This document shows, piece by piece, positions 1 through 10,918 of a stretch of 64,000 nucleotides of DNA. This DNA is from Elmis aenea (lineage: Eukaryota > Arthropoda > Insecta > Coleoptera > Elmidae): the NCBI GenBank assembly GCA_947652605.1, contig OX393579.1, positions 23,643,674-23,707,673 on the forward strand. Reading direction: 5' to 3'. Every line of letters starts with the position of its first letter. The stretch's first letter is position 1. Made by a program: the position numbers and the translations under genes. The notes under the pieces are model-generated. The model was given only the letters and a program-made list of their open reading frames with translations. It had not been told where the DNA came from and made no database searches.

Positions 1-279
1 TGCAATACTTCTGTTTTTCTTGACTCACTTTTGTTGAATGAAAAGATATAATCTTTTTCGTGGTGTAGCTTTTTAGAGTCCTGCGTTTATGCTCGTAGTT
101 GCAAGGTCTCCCGTTGGAAAGTAGCGCTGTAGTTAACTTGCATAATGGAGTTTGTGAACGACGTGCGTTCTAAATAGAAACTAGTTATTAAGTTTCTGTT
201 AGCAGAAACCGAATCAGTATTACAGGCGCAAGAAACTTCTGCAAAGATATGGTTGTAGATGGAGGAGCCGCATGAAAAG

Positions 280-822
280 TTGGAACACTTAAATATGGAA
301 TGTTCAAATCTGGAAAATGCACCGGTAGAATCATTCAAATCTTGAATCGTTCAACGCTGGAATCATGCAACACGGGAATCGCTCATCACAAGAAAGCTCA
401 AATCTGGAATCCAGAAATTAAGAATTTTTGCTGCCCTCTATATTACAACAGCCAAAGTATGAGATAATTACAGAAAACCAATATAAAATTTTGCAAAATA
501 ATTTGTTTAAACTTTATTTACTGACTAAGCATTATAATTACGCAATTTTGCCCTACTTTGTAGCCCTTCGGTTACATTAACATTGACACGTTGTTTTTTT
601 TTCCACTATACAATAGTTAAATCAAAATCTGTAATTATATCATACTTTGGCTGTTGTAATATAGAGGGCAGCAAAAATTCTTAATTTCTGGATTCCAGAT
701 TTGAGCTTTCTTGTGATGAGCGATTCCCGTGTTACATGATTCCAGCGTTAAACGATTCACGATTTGAATGATTTTACCGGTGCATTTTCCAGATTTGAAC
801 AGTCCATATTTAAATGTTCCAG
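280..822. repeat. Fold-back element with ~194-bp inverted arms
   Basis: The arm at 280-473 is the reverse complement, with few mismatches, of 629-822; the loop between is AT-rich. The outer parts of both arms consist of degenerate 14-16-bp units of the type GGAATCNTTCAAATCT, so the terminal repeat is itself tandemly organised. No transposase frame is present; open frames over the arms are chance. No target duplication could be fixed, so the superfamily is unresolved. The design resembles the fold-back element at 26209-26891 but the unit sequence differs. Confidence 0.8.
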
Positions 823-1166
823 ATATGAATGGCTTACCGTAGATGGACGCATCGTTGGCGACCTGATCATAATCAAAAAATGGTCCGAACGATGTGTCTT
901 TCGTTATTCACAACCATTAAAAAATCATAACCGTAACAACCCCCTCCTGTACTTCTTATTTGCGAACGCGTAAGCAAAATCATTTAAAAGCAAAAGAAAC
1001 GATGGGAATGTACGGTATCATTATCGTATAGCCTGGAGTTTCTTGTTTCCAACTATAGTCTTTCGATTACTTGAAAGACTCCATCCTAGAAAGAAATTTT
1101 GTGAAAGACGAAGAAATCATTTCCGAGGTAGAAATATTTTTTGACGGTCATGCAGGGATCTTGCGT

Positions 1167-2459
1167 TAGGGTTTGTTCCCTCAGAATCTCGGTCTATTTT
1201 AACCTATTTTGTAATTCCCGGGAAATCCCGGGATATTTAAAAAGTGTTATTTTCGTTTATTTTGTGTTAAGATCTTTGTAATATTCTTATTTATTATAAA
1301 CGTCGTTACTAACATTAAATTATGGAAGAACTTTATTCCTATTTTAAAATATTTTTTCTGCTTTATACCTAATAACAAATTATGTACACCTGTAGTATGC
1401 GTAAAAACTCTGGTCTACATGACAAAGTTTATTTCATTAAAATACAAGTTCATCAAATATTGAAATACTGCAAAGGTTTCAGTCAAAAACGCTACGCACT
1501 ATAGCCAAAGTTCCGTGGTATGTATCGAACAAACTCATTCATAGTGACTTTATATAAGTACAGTGCGCGAAGAAATTACAAACTATAGTAAAAAATACCA
1601 ACACCGTTTGGAAGTGCATCGTAATTTAAGTGCTTTAAATCTGCTAGGCTAGACAATGGTAGTGAAGTGCGTCGGTTAAATCGTTTTAAACCATTGGATT
1701 TAAGTTTTAGATTTACCTAATTTCAGTAATTTAAGTGACTTTTAACTGTTAACTAGCTCATAACTATTGGTAGTAATACGTTAGTTAAGTAAAATATATT
1801 AGGTTGCTGTCACTGGACAGTACATCTTCTCATGTCTATATTGTCAACAAATTTGCTTATTGCTTCATGGTAAGCAGATTGCAAATATAACTTAGGAAGT
1901 TAAAAAAAAAAAAAATTAAAATACATTTACCTACAGTTCTATTTTTGTGTACCCTGGTAATGCGAAGCAAAATAGCGTAAACATGAAATTTTGTTGTCTG
2001 AATACGATTCCACCCACATCAATAGAGTCGTGAGAGAGCATTTTATGCAGCAGCACTTTCTGTTAATAAATTAAGATTAAGACTAAGTGACCCAAGCATA
2101 GATCACCTTTTTTCAAATCATATTACAATTTTTTTTGTAAATTATGTTATTTTATTGTGTTTATTAAAATAAAATTGCAATAGAAAGAAGGTAATATTTC
2201 GTAAATGTATATTCTCACCAATATTATTTTATTATTTATAACAATCATGGAACGAAATGTATTAAATATAGATGACTTGGAGTTGTTTTTAAATAATTAT
2301 CGCTCCCTTCCTATTTGAGTTATTTATTTCTACATTTTGACATAATTGTTCCAATCCCGAATCCCGGAAAATCCTGGTATACCGGAAAATCCTGGAAAGA
2401 AGACCAATTTCGTCCCGGAATCCCGGTATAAGAAAAAATGTCCAATATGAGAAACCCTA
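1167..2459 (+). mobile_element. hAT transposon remnant, copy A
   Basis: Ends are TAGGGTTTGTTCCC and its inverted partner GAGAAACCCTA. They are flanked by a decayed 8-bp duplication (1159-1166 and 2460-2467, 5 of 8 equal), as expected for hAT. Subterminal GGGA/TCCC-rich motifs (CCCGGGAAATCCCGGG near 1220, several CCCGG motifs at 2345-2425) flank both ends. The interior matches, in inverse orientation, the element at 40123-42766 over 1167-1430 and about 1920-2459; the 1431-1905 part is missing from that copy. Only the transposase C-terminus survives, so this is a non-autonomous derivative. Confidence 0.85.
2007..2165 (+). pseudogene. hAT transposase C-terminal dimerisation domain, remnant
   Basis: Translation from 2007 gives IPPTSIES. 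After one extra base near 2031 it continues ERAFYAAALSVNKLRLRLSD and then PSIDHLF. This is the signature of the hAT C-terminal dimerisation region (pattern P-x-S-x-E-R-x-F-S-x-A-G, then L-S-D-x-x-I-D-x-L-x-F). The rest of the transposase, including the DDE core and BED finger, is absent. The 1-bp insertion breaks the frame, so no product is expected. A homologous and also broken segment lies at 42218-42353 on the other strand; the two share the same 5' loss, which suggests the family spread after that deletion. Confidence 0.82.
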
Positions 2460-2671
2460 CTTTGCATATCTTTAAGGAAAAACCAAACGTTTAGATGAAG
2501 ATTATGTGGGAACATTAAGGTTTACATATTGAAAAGATCCAGCGAGTTACGTGGTGAAACATAATTTTAATTACATTTATTGCATACGAGTTAAAAACGT
2601 GTTGAACAATTAATGGGTTGCCCTCGTATATGGCGAAATTCAACAAAGATTTACTTTGGATAGTAGGCTGT

Positions 2672-2929
2672 TTAAATTAGTTCAATAAACCTCTTACGAA
2701 TTCTCCTCTCGCTGTGCTGTTCCAAGTTGTTGGTATTAAGTGCGTTCTTCGTAATATCAGAGATAATTTCACGGTACACTTTATAATATGAAAGTAGAGG
2801 ATAGTTCGAAGGTGTTACTGCTGCTTCTATAAGGGTCGGGGTATGTGGTAACGCCGCAAGCCGCGGAGTTCGTAAGTTAGCCTTCCCTACTGACCACCAC
2901 GGTGAGGCTTCGTGCATTAGTTGCCACAT
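2672..2929 (-). other. Unrecognised 85-codon open frame
   Basis: The minus strand is open from an ATG at 2929 to a stop at 2672, with a stop close upstream in the same frame. The product is charged toward the C-terminus (ends ERRIRKRFIELI) and has no signal peptide or membrane span. No family was recognised. It lies in locally more GC-rich DNA between two hAT-derived elements and could be a remnant of a further mobile element or chance. I would not call it a gene without homologues. Confidence 0.2.
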
Positions 2930-3879
2930 GCAAATTTCGTCGGCAGATCACTGATCGAATCACTCCATTTCGCCGAAATTCACAGTTCTTGCATGTTTAG
3001 CGTCCTGAATTCTTTTAAATCACATGTGCGACGTTTAGACAGATAATTGTAGTTGCTGTACTCGATCGTTGCACCGCTTTCTCGTCTTTTTCTGATTAAC
3101 AGCCGATATTAGTGTCTTTGAAGTTTTTACGGTTAATTGCTTTTCGCTTTGTAGTGTTGCTGACGCACTAAGTGTAGTTGGATGTCTGTTCTAAATTTAG
3201 AACAGTTTTAGTTTTTGATATTCATTTCATGCACCCACTAGACATTTATCGCAAATTGCAAATTTAAAACTTGTTTGATTATTTATCAAACGACGTGATT
3301 GAACCGCCACGAGAATGAGTTAATTACGTGGTAAACTAGTGACACCGAACATGTAGTGAACTGTGAAATAAAATTCCAATTAACGAATTGATTAACTTGG
3401 TAATTAGTTTGACTTCGAACGGAAATTCAACCCACAAACAAATAATCAATTTATTTGTCTTGGTAATTTTATTCGTAATTTTAATTCTGTGTTCATCACA
3501 CGTTTCCGGCACCCTTCATATTGAAGGACTGCTATTCCCGAGCTTCCTGCACTTCTTCAATGCGCAAAGGGTTCGTTTCACAACTTGTTAAAGTACGAAA
3601 CTGTTTTAAATTAGATGTCTTAAGCTTTTTAATTTGCCGCTGGTATATTATAAAATAGTCATTAGAAATTTATTGTAAGTAATATTTTGTGACATTTGCA
3701 TGACACACATTTCACGCGGATCTTGATTGGCTGATAATTTTATATTTTTATATAAAAAAAAAAACGAACCAACCTGTCCAATGACATAGTTTATAAGCGC
3801 AGCAATAATAATTTTTTTCTAAAAGTAAGTGAACATTTGCAGCAATTATTATTTATTATTAAGTGTTTAGATATTTAGG
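2930..3879. other. No gene or repeat recognised
   Basis: AT-rich sequence with short open frames only. One 67-codon frame at 3388-3591 begins with a hydrophobic stretch (LFVLVILFVILILCS) but matches nothing I know and lies in no gene context. Confidence 0.4.
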
Positions 3880-4317
3880 GAAACAACGGAAGAATTTGAG
3901 ATAGGAACAGGGCTTAGACAGGGATAGGGATCTGTCCCGGGAATTTCCCGAGACGCAAGTCCCGGGAATTCCTGGGACTTTCTTAGTCTCGAGTCCCGTG
4001 ACATTTAGTTCGAGACGAGACTAAATGTTACAGAAAACTGAAATTAATTTTTTATACTTCTTATTTTTAAACAAATTTTACTGCCAAGAGTTTAGCAAAA
4101 ATATTTTGTTTCATATTTTTTTATGTTTATAGTTTATACTAACTATCAGTATTTACTTAACTTTATTTAAATTTTTTGCCTGCGATATTTAATTATTTAT
4201 GTTTATTTATTGTCTGCTGTAAAGCTAAATGATAATTGTTAAGTTTATTAGTGAAAATATATTTTTGTGCGATCGCACTAGAAACAGCTGTTTGACGGAC
4301 GCGTTAGCAACCATAAA

Positions 4318-4404
4318 GTACTGCATTACCGGCCCTATCCTTAGCAACGGCCGAAAAAGTAACTTTTACGGCCGTTGCTAAGGAGAGGGCCGGTAATGCA
4401 GTAC
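4318..4404. repeat. Hairpin with 36-bp arms
   Basis: Arms 4318-4353 and 4369-4404 are almost perfectly complementary (GTACTGCATTACCGGCCC type ends) around a 15-base loop. They are GC-rich against an AT-rich background. Probably a very short MITE nested in the hAT element, inside a larger IR pair marked by GTGCGATCG. Confidence 0.8.
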
Positions 4405-4519
4405 ATACGCCGTCATCTGTCAGTGACAGAATGTCACGTAGTTTCTAACGTATAATTTTGAAAAATACTAAAAATTTTAATTATTTTAATTCGATCGCAC
4501 AAAAAATGTAATATGCACC

Positions 4520-4582
4520 TCGGCCAAAACGTACTTTTTCGGCCGCGTCTGGTTTGCTGGCCGAGACGTAGTTTTTGGCCTT
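4520..4582. repeat. Hairpin, CGGCCAAAA-type arms
   Basis: The sequence CGGCCAAAACGTACTTTTTC is repeated in inverse as GAGACGTAGTTTTTGGCC with a short loop. It is independent of the 4318 hairpin and also lies in the hAT element. Confidence 0.6.
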
Positions 4583-6293
4583 GATACATAAATAACTATT
4601 ACTTATGCTTGTTATGTTTTAAAGTTTAATGAACATTGTTGTTTATTTAAAATAGGCATTTACTTTGAAATATATACTTTATTTACTGTAGAATGTAGAC
4701 TTAATTAAAAATAATAATACTACTCCTACTACTATACTTTATTTATAAAATAAATGCTTCAAAAACAAAATCCGTGAATTTGATTTAATTAAAAAAAATA
4801 TTTTGTCAACTGTCACGACCGATTCACGATCACGATACGTGCAAAGAAGCAATTTTAAATATGTAGCGGGTGCTTTCAGAAACAATGTCACTGTCAAGAA
4901 AACTTATTTTTTACAGTTAAAATAGCCGATGAATTTTGAGTACATGAATAGATCATCATTTTTCTTGCACCTTATAAAATCTTCCGTCATCTTTGACAGG
5001 TTATACCACCATTTTCTAGTATGTAAATAAAATTCCTAAAAGTCTCGAAGTCCCGGGACTTAAAAAATTATTGTTGAGACTTAGAATCCCTAGACAGGGA
5101 GACCCATTAGCAGTCTTCATATTCAACGTAGTTCTGAAAAAAATAGTAAGAGACGGAAGACTGAACAAAGAGGGAACAATACTAAACAAAAGTCACCAAC
5201 TCGTAAGTTATGCCGATGATGTAGCTATATTGGCAAGAACTCTGAAGGAACTGGGAGAGATCTCAGGCAGAATGGCAGAAGCAGCCCAAAAAATGGGATT
5301 AAGGATAAACGAAGATAAGACTAAGCTTATGAGAATAGGACAACAAACAATAGAAGACAGGCTACTGGTAGGGGAATTTGAGGAAGGTAACGAATTTGTG
5401 TACTTGGGGACACTTCTTACGAACAGAATGGAAGAAGAAAAAGACATAAACATGAGAATTCTGAAAGCCAACAAAAGTGCAGGAGCTTTAAATAACGTAA
5501 TAAGAGCAAAACAGTTATCTAGGAGCACCAGACTACGTTTGTATAAAACAATACTAAGACCTACAGCGATCTGTGAGTGTGAGATCTGGGTACTGAAAAA
5601 AAATGTAAAGGAAGCCCTAAGAAGATGGGAAAGAAAGATAATTAGGAGAATAGTGGGTGGGCAGAGAACAGATGATAAAAAGAACGAACGAGAAGGTATA
5701 TACAATTTTCAAAGAAGCGACCATAGACAAAGTAATAAATGCCAGAAGAATACAATGGCTAGGACATATTGAGGGAAGGGAGGACAGCAGAATAATAAAA
5801 GATATAGCGTGGAAAAAGCCTGCATACAAGAAAAAAAGAGGAAGGACCCAGAAAAAGATGGAGAGAAGCTGTGGAGGCAGAACTAAGAGAGAAAAACATA
5901 ATGAATTGGAGGAAGAAAGCGAAAGAGAGAAGAGTGTGGAAGAATATTACCAAGCTCTGGGCCTATACGGCCTGCAAAATAGCTTTTATATAATTATATA
6001 TTTAGATATTTGGTGTTAGAAATCAACAAATAGTTACTACTTACTGTCGTTTAGGCACACAATAAGCCCTTATGGCCTACAAAAGATTGACATTGACACT
6101 TTAGTGTTTCTTATTAAAGGTTTTAAAACTATCGGTGGGTAAAGTGAATTGTGTTGTTCGTAAAATCGTATTTCGATTTTTCTTCCGAGTGATTTCGAGA
6201 GATTTTCAAAGAGCTAACATTCATGACATTTTTGAATGGCAAATAATTAATTCAGTTGTTTTAATTCGTTAACAATTTCCTTTTTTGTTGCAG

Positions 6294-6379
6294 GTCTATC
6301 TACTTCTTAAAGATGACGAACTACTGATTGTAGATCAAAATGGCAACACCCGCTGTTTTTTGTCTCAGCTTGCAACTTC
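6294..6379 (+). other. Candidate internal exon of a host gene
   Basis: A strong acceptor (TTTCCTTTTTTGTTGCAG, ending 6293) precedes an 86-base stretch open only in its first phase, followed by a consensus donor GTAAGT at 6380. The 28-residue translation begins VYLLLKDDELLIVDQNGNTR. I do not recognise the protein. Support is the pairing of good splice sites with a single open phase; absence of any neighbouring exon in the window is a weakness, though insect introns can be tens of kilobases. Confidence 0.4.
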
Positions 6380-9300
6380 GTAAGTAAACTTTAAATAGTT
6401 TTTTTTTAAATCTGGATGTGTATAGCGTTTTATTATCACCTTATTGAATAGTAAATGCGTCAATTTAGACATTAATTGTTAATAATAGTTTTCCCGCGTG
6501 TTTGGTTTTATCTGTTGTGGAAATATATCGCATCTAAACTTGTCCAACTTAAATTGGCCAGATGTCATATTCTCTTTATTTGTTGTTTCGTATGGTGTGC
6601 GAAATCCATTTGCCGCAATAAATAACAGATATTACACCGCTGATTGCGCTTTTCCTTTCGTTCTTTTGGCCTCATTTCAGAAAATCTGCGCGATGCGATT
6701 TTTTTTCTGCATATAAATGCCGTTTAAAATGTATCTTCTAATATTAGAAGGAAGGAGCCGGTTGACGTGCAACCTTCTAACAATTTTGCCGCTAACTAAA
6801 ATACAATGGTTAAAGTTGGGGTTGTTTTGTTAGTCTACTAAATTGTCGTTTAGTTTGTATTGCGGTTTTCACGGTAATTAATATTGCTTTTTATTGGTGC
6901 AAAACAAAATCGAGGACGTAATCTCACCACTAAAGTTTATATTAAGTTATAAAGTTGCTAACAGTAAAACATTCTAATACAATCGTTCCTAACCACGACA
7001 GGGTACATATGTCTGAGGTAAAAGTTAGTGAGTCTGCTCTTCTAATTAACATGCTATCGACTTCGTTAATTATTAGACTTGTTCTAGACGCTCTCCGTAC
7101 CATGTCGTGTTTACTTAGTTCGGAATAGTTTTGAAATATATGGGGTTATTAATTGCGGGTTATTTGTTAACTAGTTAGTTGCTTAAATAATTATGTCTAA
7201 TTATCACGAATTATGTGACCTTTTGATTTCTTTGCGGTTCAGCATGTAATTAAGTAATTAGGGAAGATTTTATACGTGCGTTGTTTGTTGAATCGATTTT
7301 AATACACAATTAGAAAATACAGTACATTTAGGTGCCCAAGATGTAAGCATTATTTCTGCAGATAGTGGAAACACAAGGTTGCGAAACAATAGCTTTTATT
7401 TTCTGCAAAAATTTTCAGCGCGTAGGTACCCAACATAAACTAATAAAAACAGTAATTTTAATTACCATAGTGAAGTTAAATCACAGCTAATTATAAGGAA
7501 AATATGGCTGTTATTTGACTAACACAACAGAAAAATACACGATCATTTTATCTTAAAAAAAAAAATAAGTATACGAGAAAAACTGGAATTGGAAGAGTTA
7601 CAACGACCGAAAAATACATTTCATGACAGCAGAATGTAATGTATGACAAAATTAGTATATTACATAACAAGAGCATATTACGCACGCGTGGAAATGTTGT
7701 GCACGGAGCCGTGTAGCGGCGACCGTCGAGTCCGTAATTGCTTTAGAACTCGTGTTTTGTAGCATACTTTTTCTACGATCACATTACCTACGATTTTATC
7801 GGTTTTTTGGCTGATAGTAAACACACTTGTACGTACGCTATTAACTGTCAAGTTTAACGTGAGTGTACTTGGAAATTTCTAGACAAGTGTGATTTTTGCT
7901 AACCGTAAGGACTTACTTTGTTTGATGTTTGACGTGACGACGTGAGCCTACTTTGATAATTTCTTTAAAAAAACGTGCTTCTTGCTTACCGTGCGTAAAG
8001 ACCCTTTTACTATGCATGCAGGCTGTACAGTATATAGTCATTTACAGTAGTGGTCGTAGAAAAAAGTATTTTACATAACTAGATACTCATGGGCTTTATG
8101 TGAGGATCCATGAAGATCAGTTAGATGTGCTAGTTTCTCCCACGTATCCTGTTGTTGAATTCTTAATTTTAAAAATATATGTATAAAATGTTTTTTAAAA
8201 AGCCGAGTTTATTTTTATTACTGTTTTTTAAATGGTTCTGACCCATGGCTATTTTTTCGTATAAAAATCGTTATTTATCTTTAAAAAATTTGGCAATCTA
8301 TTTACTTTTTTGATGTTTGTCCTGTCGTGTTAAAGACTTACTTACTTGTTGGCTTAATATTTTGCTCGAAAAAAGCTCATTGTTTTTTTTACTTAAACTC
8401 AACATTTTATAAAGGTATGCACCTTTTATTTATTTATTTTTTTAGAAATAAAACATTTAAAATGTTAAGCCATGAATTGTTAAATAAAAGGGTAAACGCA
8501 ATTGGTACAATTGAAATCAATTATTATTAAATGTTATGGCTAGGTTGATTTTTTTAAGTTAATACTGTACTTTATTACTATTATTACTGTATATCTAAAA
8601 TAAATTTGTGGCACCATTTAAAACAATACGTTTATTTGAATAAAAAATATGCAGAAAGCTACTGACGAAGATACCGGGGTCTCGAAACAAAACAAAATTC
8701 TTTACTTAGATAATATTGATGCTTAAAAACATTGTTTTCGTAGTTTTTTCTTGTATTATAAAAGCATTTTTTGAGAGGTACGATGTGATCCTAAGACAGT
8801 ACTTTTATGGGGGTTCTAAGTAACTAATTCCCACGTCTTACAATTAGATCAACAGATTGGGTCCAGAAAAATCTTCATAAGCAAGTAAATACCCTTGAGA
8901 CTTAATTGAGCTTTCTTATTTAAGTTCACATCGGAACAAAATGTACCTAATACAGAGCAACCTCTATATGCGTCAGCCCTTATATTTGTCACATTTTTTC
9001 AGCAAAAAATTGCACTGATCCAAAAATACAATAATATTCGTGACGACATTTAAAAAATAAAAAAATAAACATCAACATTGGATAAGTTTTTTTTGCTAAA
9101 TCGAGTGCTAATGAATCACCGGGAAAGGTACAAAAAAGATTCGATCGAAATTGTAGTGACCTGATATTTTAATGGAAGGTGGCTCCCCTTCTGATAAATA
9201 ATTTTATTCATCCGCTTCAGCTTCTGCCAAAATCGCTCCTCAGTAAAGATACATTTTTGGCCAAACTGTTATTTCTTTATGAATCAAAATCGGGGCTGAG

Positions 9301-9868
9301 AACGGATAATTTTGATTTTAGTTAATTGCTATGGAAAAAATTGATTCTATATTCGTCAAATTCAAACTGGTTGTAGTTTAGCTATCTTTGATTTTTGTTA
9401 TGTACAGGTAGTAGGTTACTCTATGTAAATAATGTGATTTTTATTTTATTTTGTTAACATAAATGTTGTCCAATATAATTACTTTAGTCTATTTTGTCCA
9501 ATAATGCAAGTCACATTAGTTTTTTTTCTTCTTCTGGTAAACCAATATAAACTTGCTAAATACAGCGGTCGATAGTTTCCTGTAGAATATGGAACGCTAG
9601 CTAGAGAGAGTAATTCGTTAAATTCTATAGAACTGTGGCGTATGCAAAGATTCGGTTAACGTATGTTTGAACCACACTTTGAATTCTGAACTAGTTTGAG
9701 GGGCTGTAACGTTCACATGTCGGAGTGTTTGTTCAAAGTTCTACGACGCTGTGATTGATTATCGGGAACGTTCAAACTTATCTCGTGCATGGTTAGTTTA
9801 CTTCTTTTAATTTTATTTTCAAGTTTACTTGGCGATAAAAGTGTAAGTACCTTCAAAAAACTTAAAAA
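6380..9868. other. No gene recognised over 3.5 kb
   Basis: AT-rich DNA with homopolymer tracts and only chance open frames (for example 6498-6716 and 8327-8530). A short patch near 7680-7735 is richer in CG dinucleotides. No RNA gene, inverted repeat or coding homology was recognised. Confidence 0.4.
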
Positions 9869-9869
9869 A

Positions 9870-10918
9870 TCTGATATCTAAATGTTAAGTAGGGGAGACC
9901 GGGGATAAAAGTAACACGGGTAGGTTTAGCAGTGCCTATAGTCTCTTTAATTTTTGTTATATGTCGCCCTAAGTGCTTGCGCAATGTTAATTTTTATCCA
10001 CCTCGCTACCTACATTGCTAGTTTTCATCTGTCATAGAGATTAAGTTTTTGCCAGCCAGAGTAACTATTTTCCGCCTAAAAGTTAATGCGTTGTGTCACC
10101 GGACGAGTGACTTTTAGGCGATCTCTAAAACAGGAACAAAAGAAGTACCTAGATTATTATGTTCTAAATTTTGTTGGCTGTTGGTGGATGCAATACAATT
10201 TGACGTTTGAATCGTGGTTAATTGTGGATTCCCTCCAGTTTGTTTTGTGTACACTTGGAGTCAAAAGTAACAGTGTTACAACCAACCCCAATCAATGTTT
10301 TCACTTGCAACTGTTCACTCTTAGCACATAATTGGTGGTTTTCTTCGTAGATGAGAACATACAAAACTTGTCGGATAAATTTTCCAATTTATTGTATTGT
10401 TTTGTTTCACTTTTTCATGTTGCTAATGTGTATTTTGGAATCAAATATTAATTTTGTTGATGAATACTAATATATTTACCCACTACTTATGAGCTGTGTA
10501 AATTATTTTGCCGTTACTACTTACCCCGATCATTTTTACTTTTAGCCCCAATGTTGAGGTTGAAAGTAACAGCTGTCTTAAGGTGCCTGTCCACGTGAGA
10601 GTAAACTACTCTTGATAGCAGCGTCGCCAAGGATACAGCCCCTGAGAGTAACTCGCGATTGGCTGTATCCTTGGCGACGCTGCTATCGAGAGTAGTTTAC
10701 TCTCACGTGGACAGGCACCTTTACTATAGAAAAAAAAAAAAATCTCACGTATGCTTTACGAAACATATAAAATAAAGATCTTGGAAGGAAGACAAATGTC
10801 CAATCTATCATTAAATCAATTTGGATGTAAAAAACTTGTTATACTGTATGAGAAATTAAATAAAAACAAAAAAAATGTTACTTTCATCTCCGGTTTCCCC
10901 TTCTATTCAGATATCAAG
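9870..10918. mobile_element. Inverted-repeat element, class unresolved
   Basis: The segment 9869-9917 (GATATCTAAATGTTAAGTAG, then GGGGAGACCGGGGATAAAAG) is repeated in inverse at 10876-10918 with about 80% identity by eye. Related GTAACA/GGGG motifs occur internally near 10260 and 10525-10575. The interior has no transposase frame; an 81-codon frame at 10086-10331 is not recognised. The target duplication is not clear. It hosts the nested hairpin element at 10581-10720. Confidence 0.55.
10581..10720. mobile_element. 140-bp hairpin MITE, PIF/Harbinger type by target site
   Basis: Arms of 60 bp (AGGTGCCTGTCCACGTGAGA...) are near-perfect inverse copies around a 20-base loop. The trinucleotide TTA lies directly outside both ends (10578-10580 and 10721-10723), the duplication typical of PIF/Harbinger. 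The very low arm divergence suggests recent insertion. It interrupts the older element 9870-10918. Confidence 0.8.

Larger units (their letters stand above)
3925..5092. mobile_element. Non-autonomous hAT element with perfect 8-bp target duplication
   Basis: Left end TAGGGATCTGTCCCGGGA and right end ...TTAGAATCCCTA are inverted repeats. The 8 bases GACAGGGA occur directly outside both ends (3917-3924 and 5093-5100). Subterminal copies of TCCCGGGA near 3934, 3960 and 5050 resemble those of the other TAGGG-type hAT elements here. No transposase coding is visible. Removing it with one duplication restores the LINE reading frame exactly. It contains smaller hairpins at 4318-4404 and 4520-4582, and an inverted pair of GTGCGATCG motifs near 4265 and 4495 that suggests another nested insertion. 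Confidence 0.92.
3880..6020 (+). pseudogene. LINE (non-LTR) reverse transcriptase fragment, split by a hAT insertion
   Basis: Coding sequence runs 3880-3924 (ending ...TGLRQG), is interrupted by the element at 3925-5092, and resumes at 5101 with DPLAVFIFN, restoring the RT motif LRQGDPL. The catalytic motif VSYADDVAILA is intact at about 5205-5235. Downstream come the YLGTLL motif and the RRWERKIIRRIVG region, then the WLGHIEGRED and RGR...KRWREA tail typical of LINE ORF2 C-termini. At least two frameshifts occur, near 5680 and near 5850, so the frame shifts twice before the end around 5980. The 5' part (endonuclease and N-terminal RT) is missing. The clade cannot be assigned by eye. Open frames on the other strand over this stretch are shadows. 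Confidence 0.9.

Noticed and set aside
5208..5705. 165-codon minus-strand frame
   Set aside because: It is the shadow of the LINE reverse transcriptase on the plus strand, which carries YADD and other motifs.
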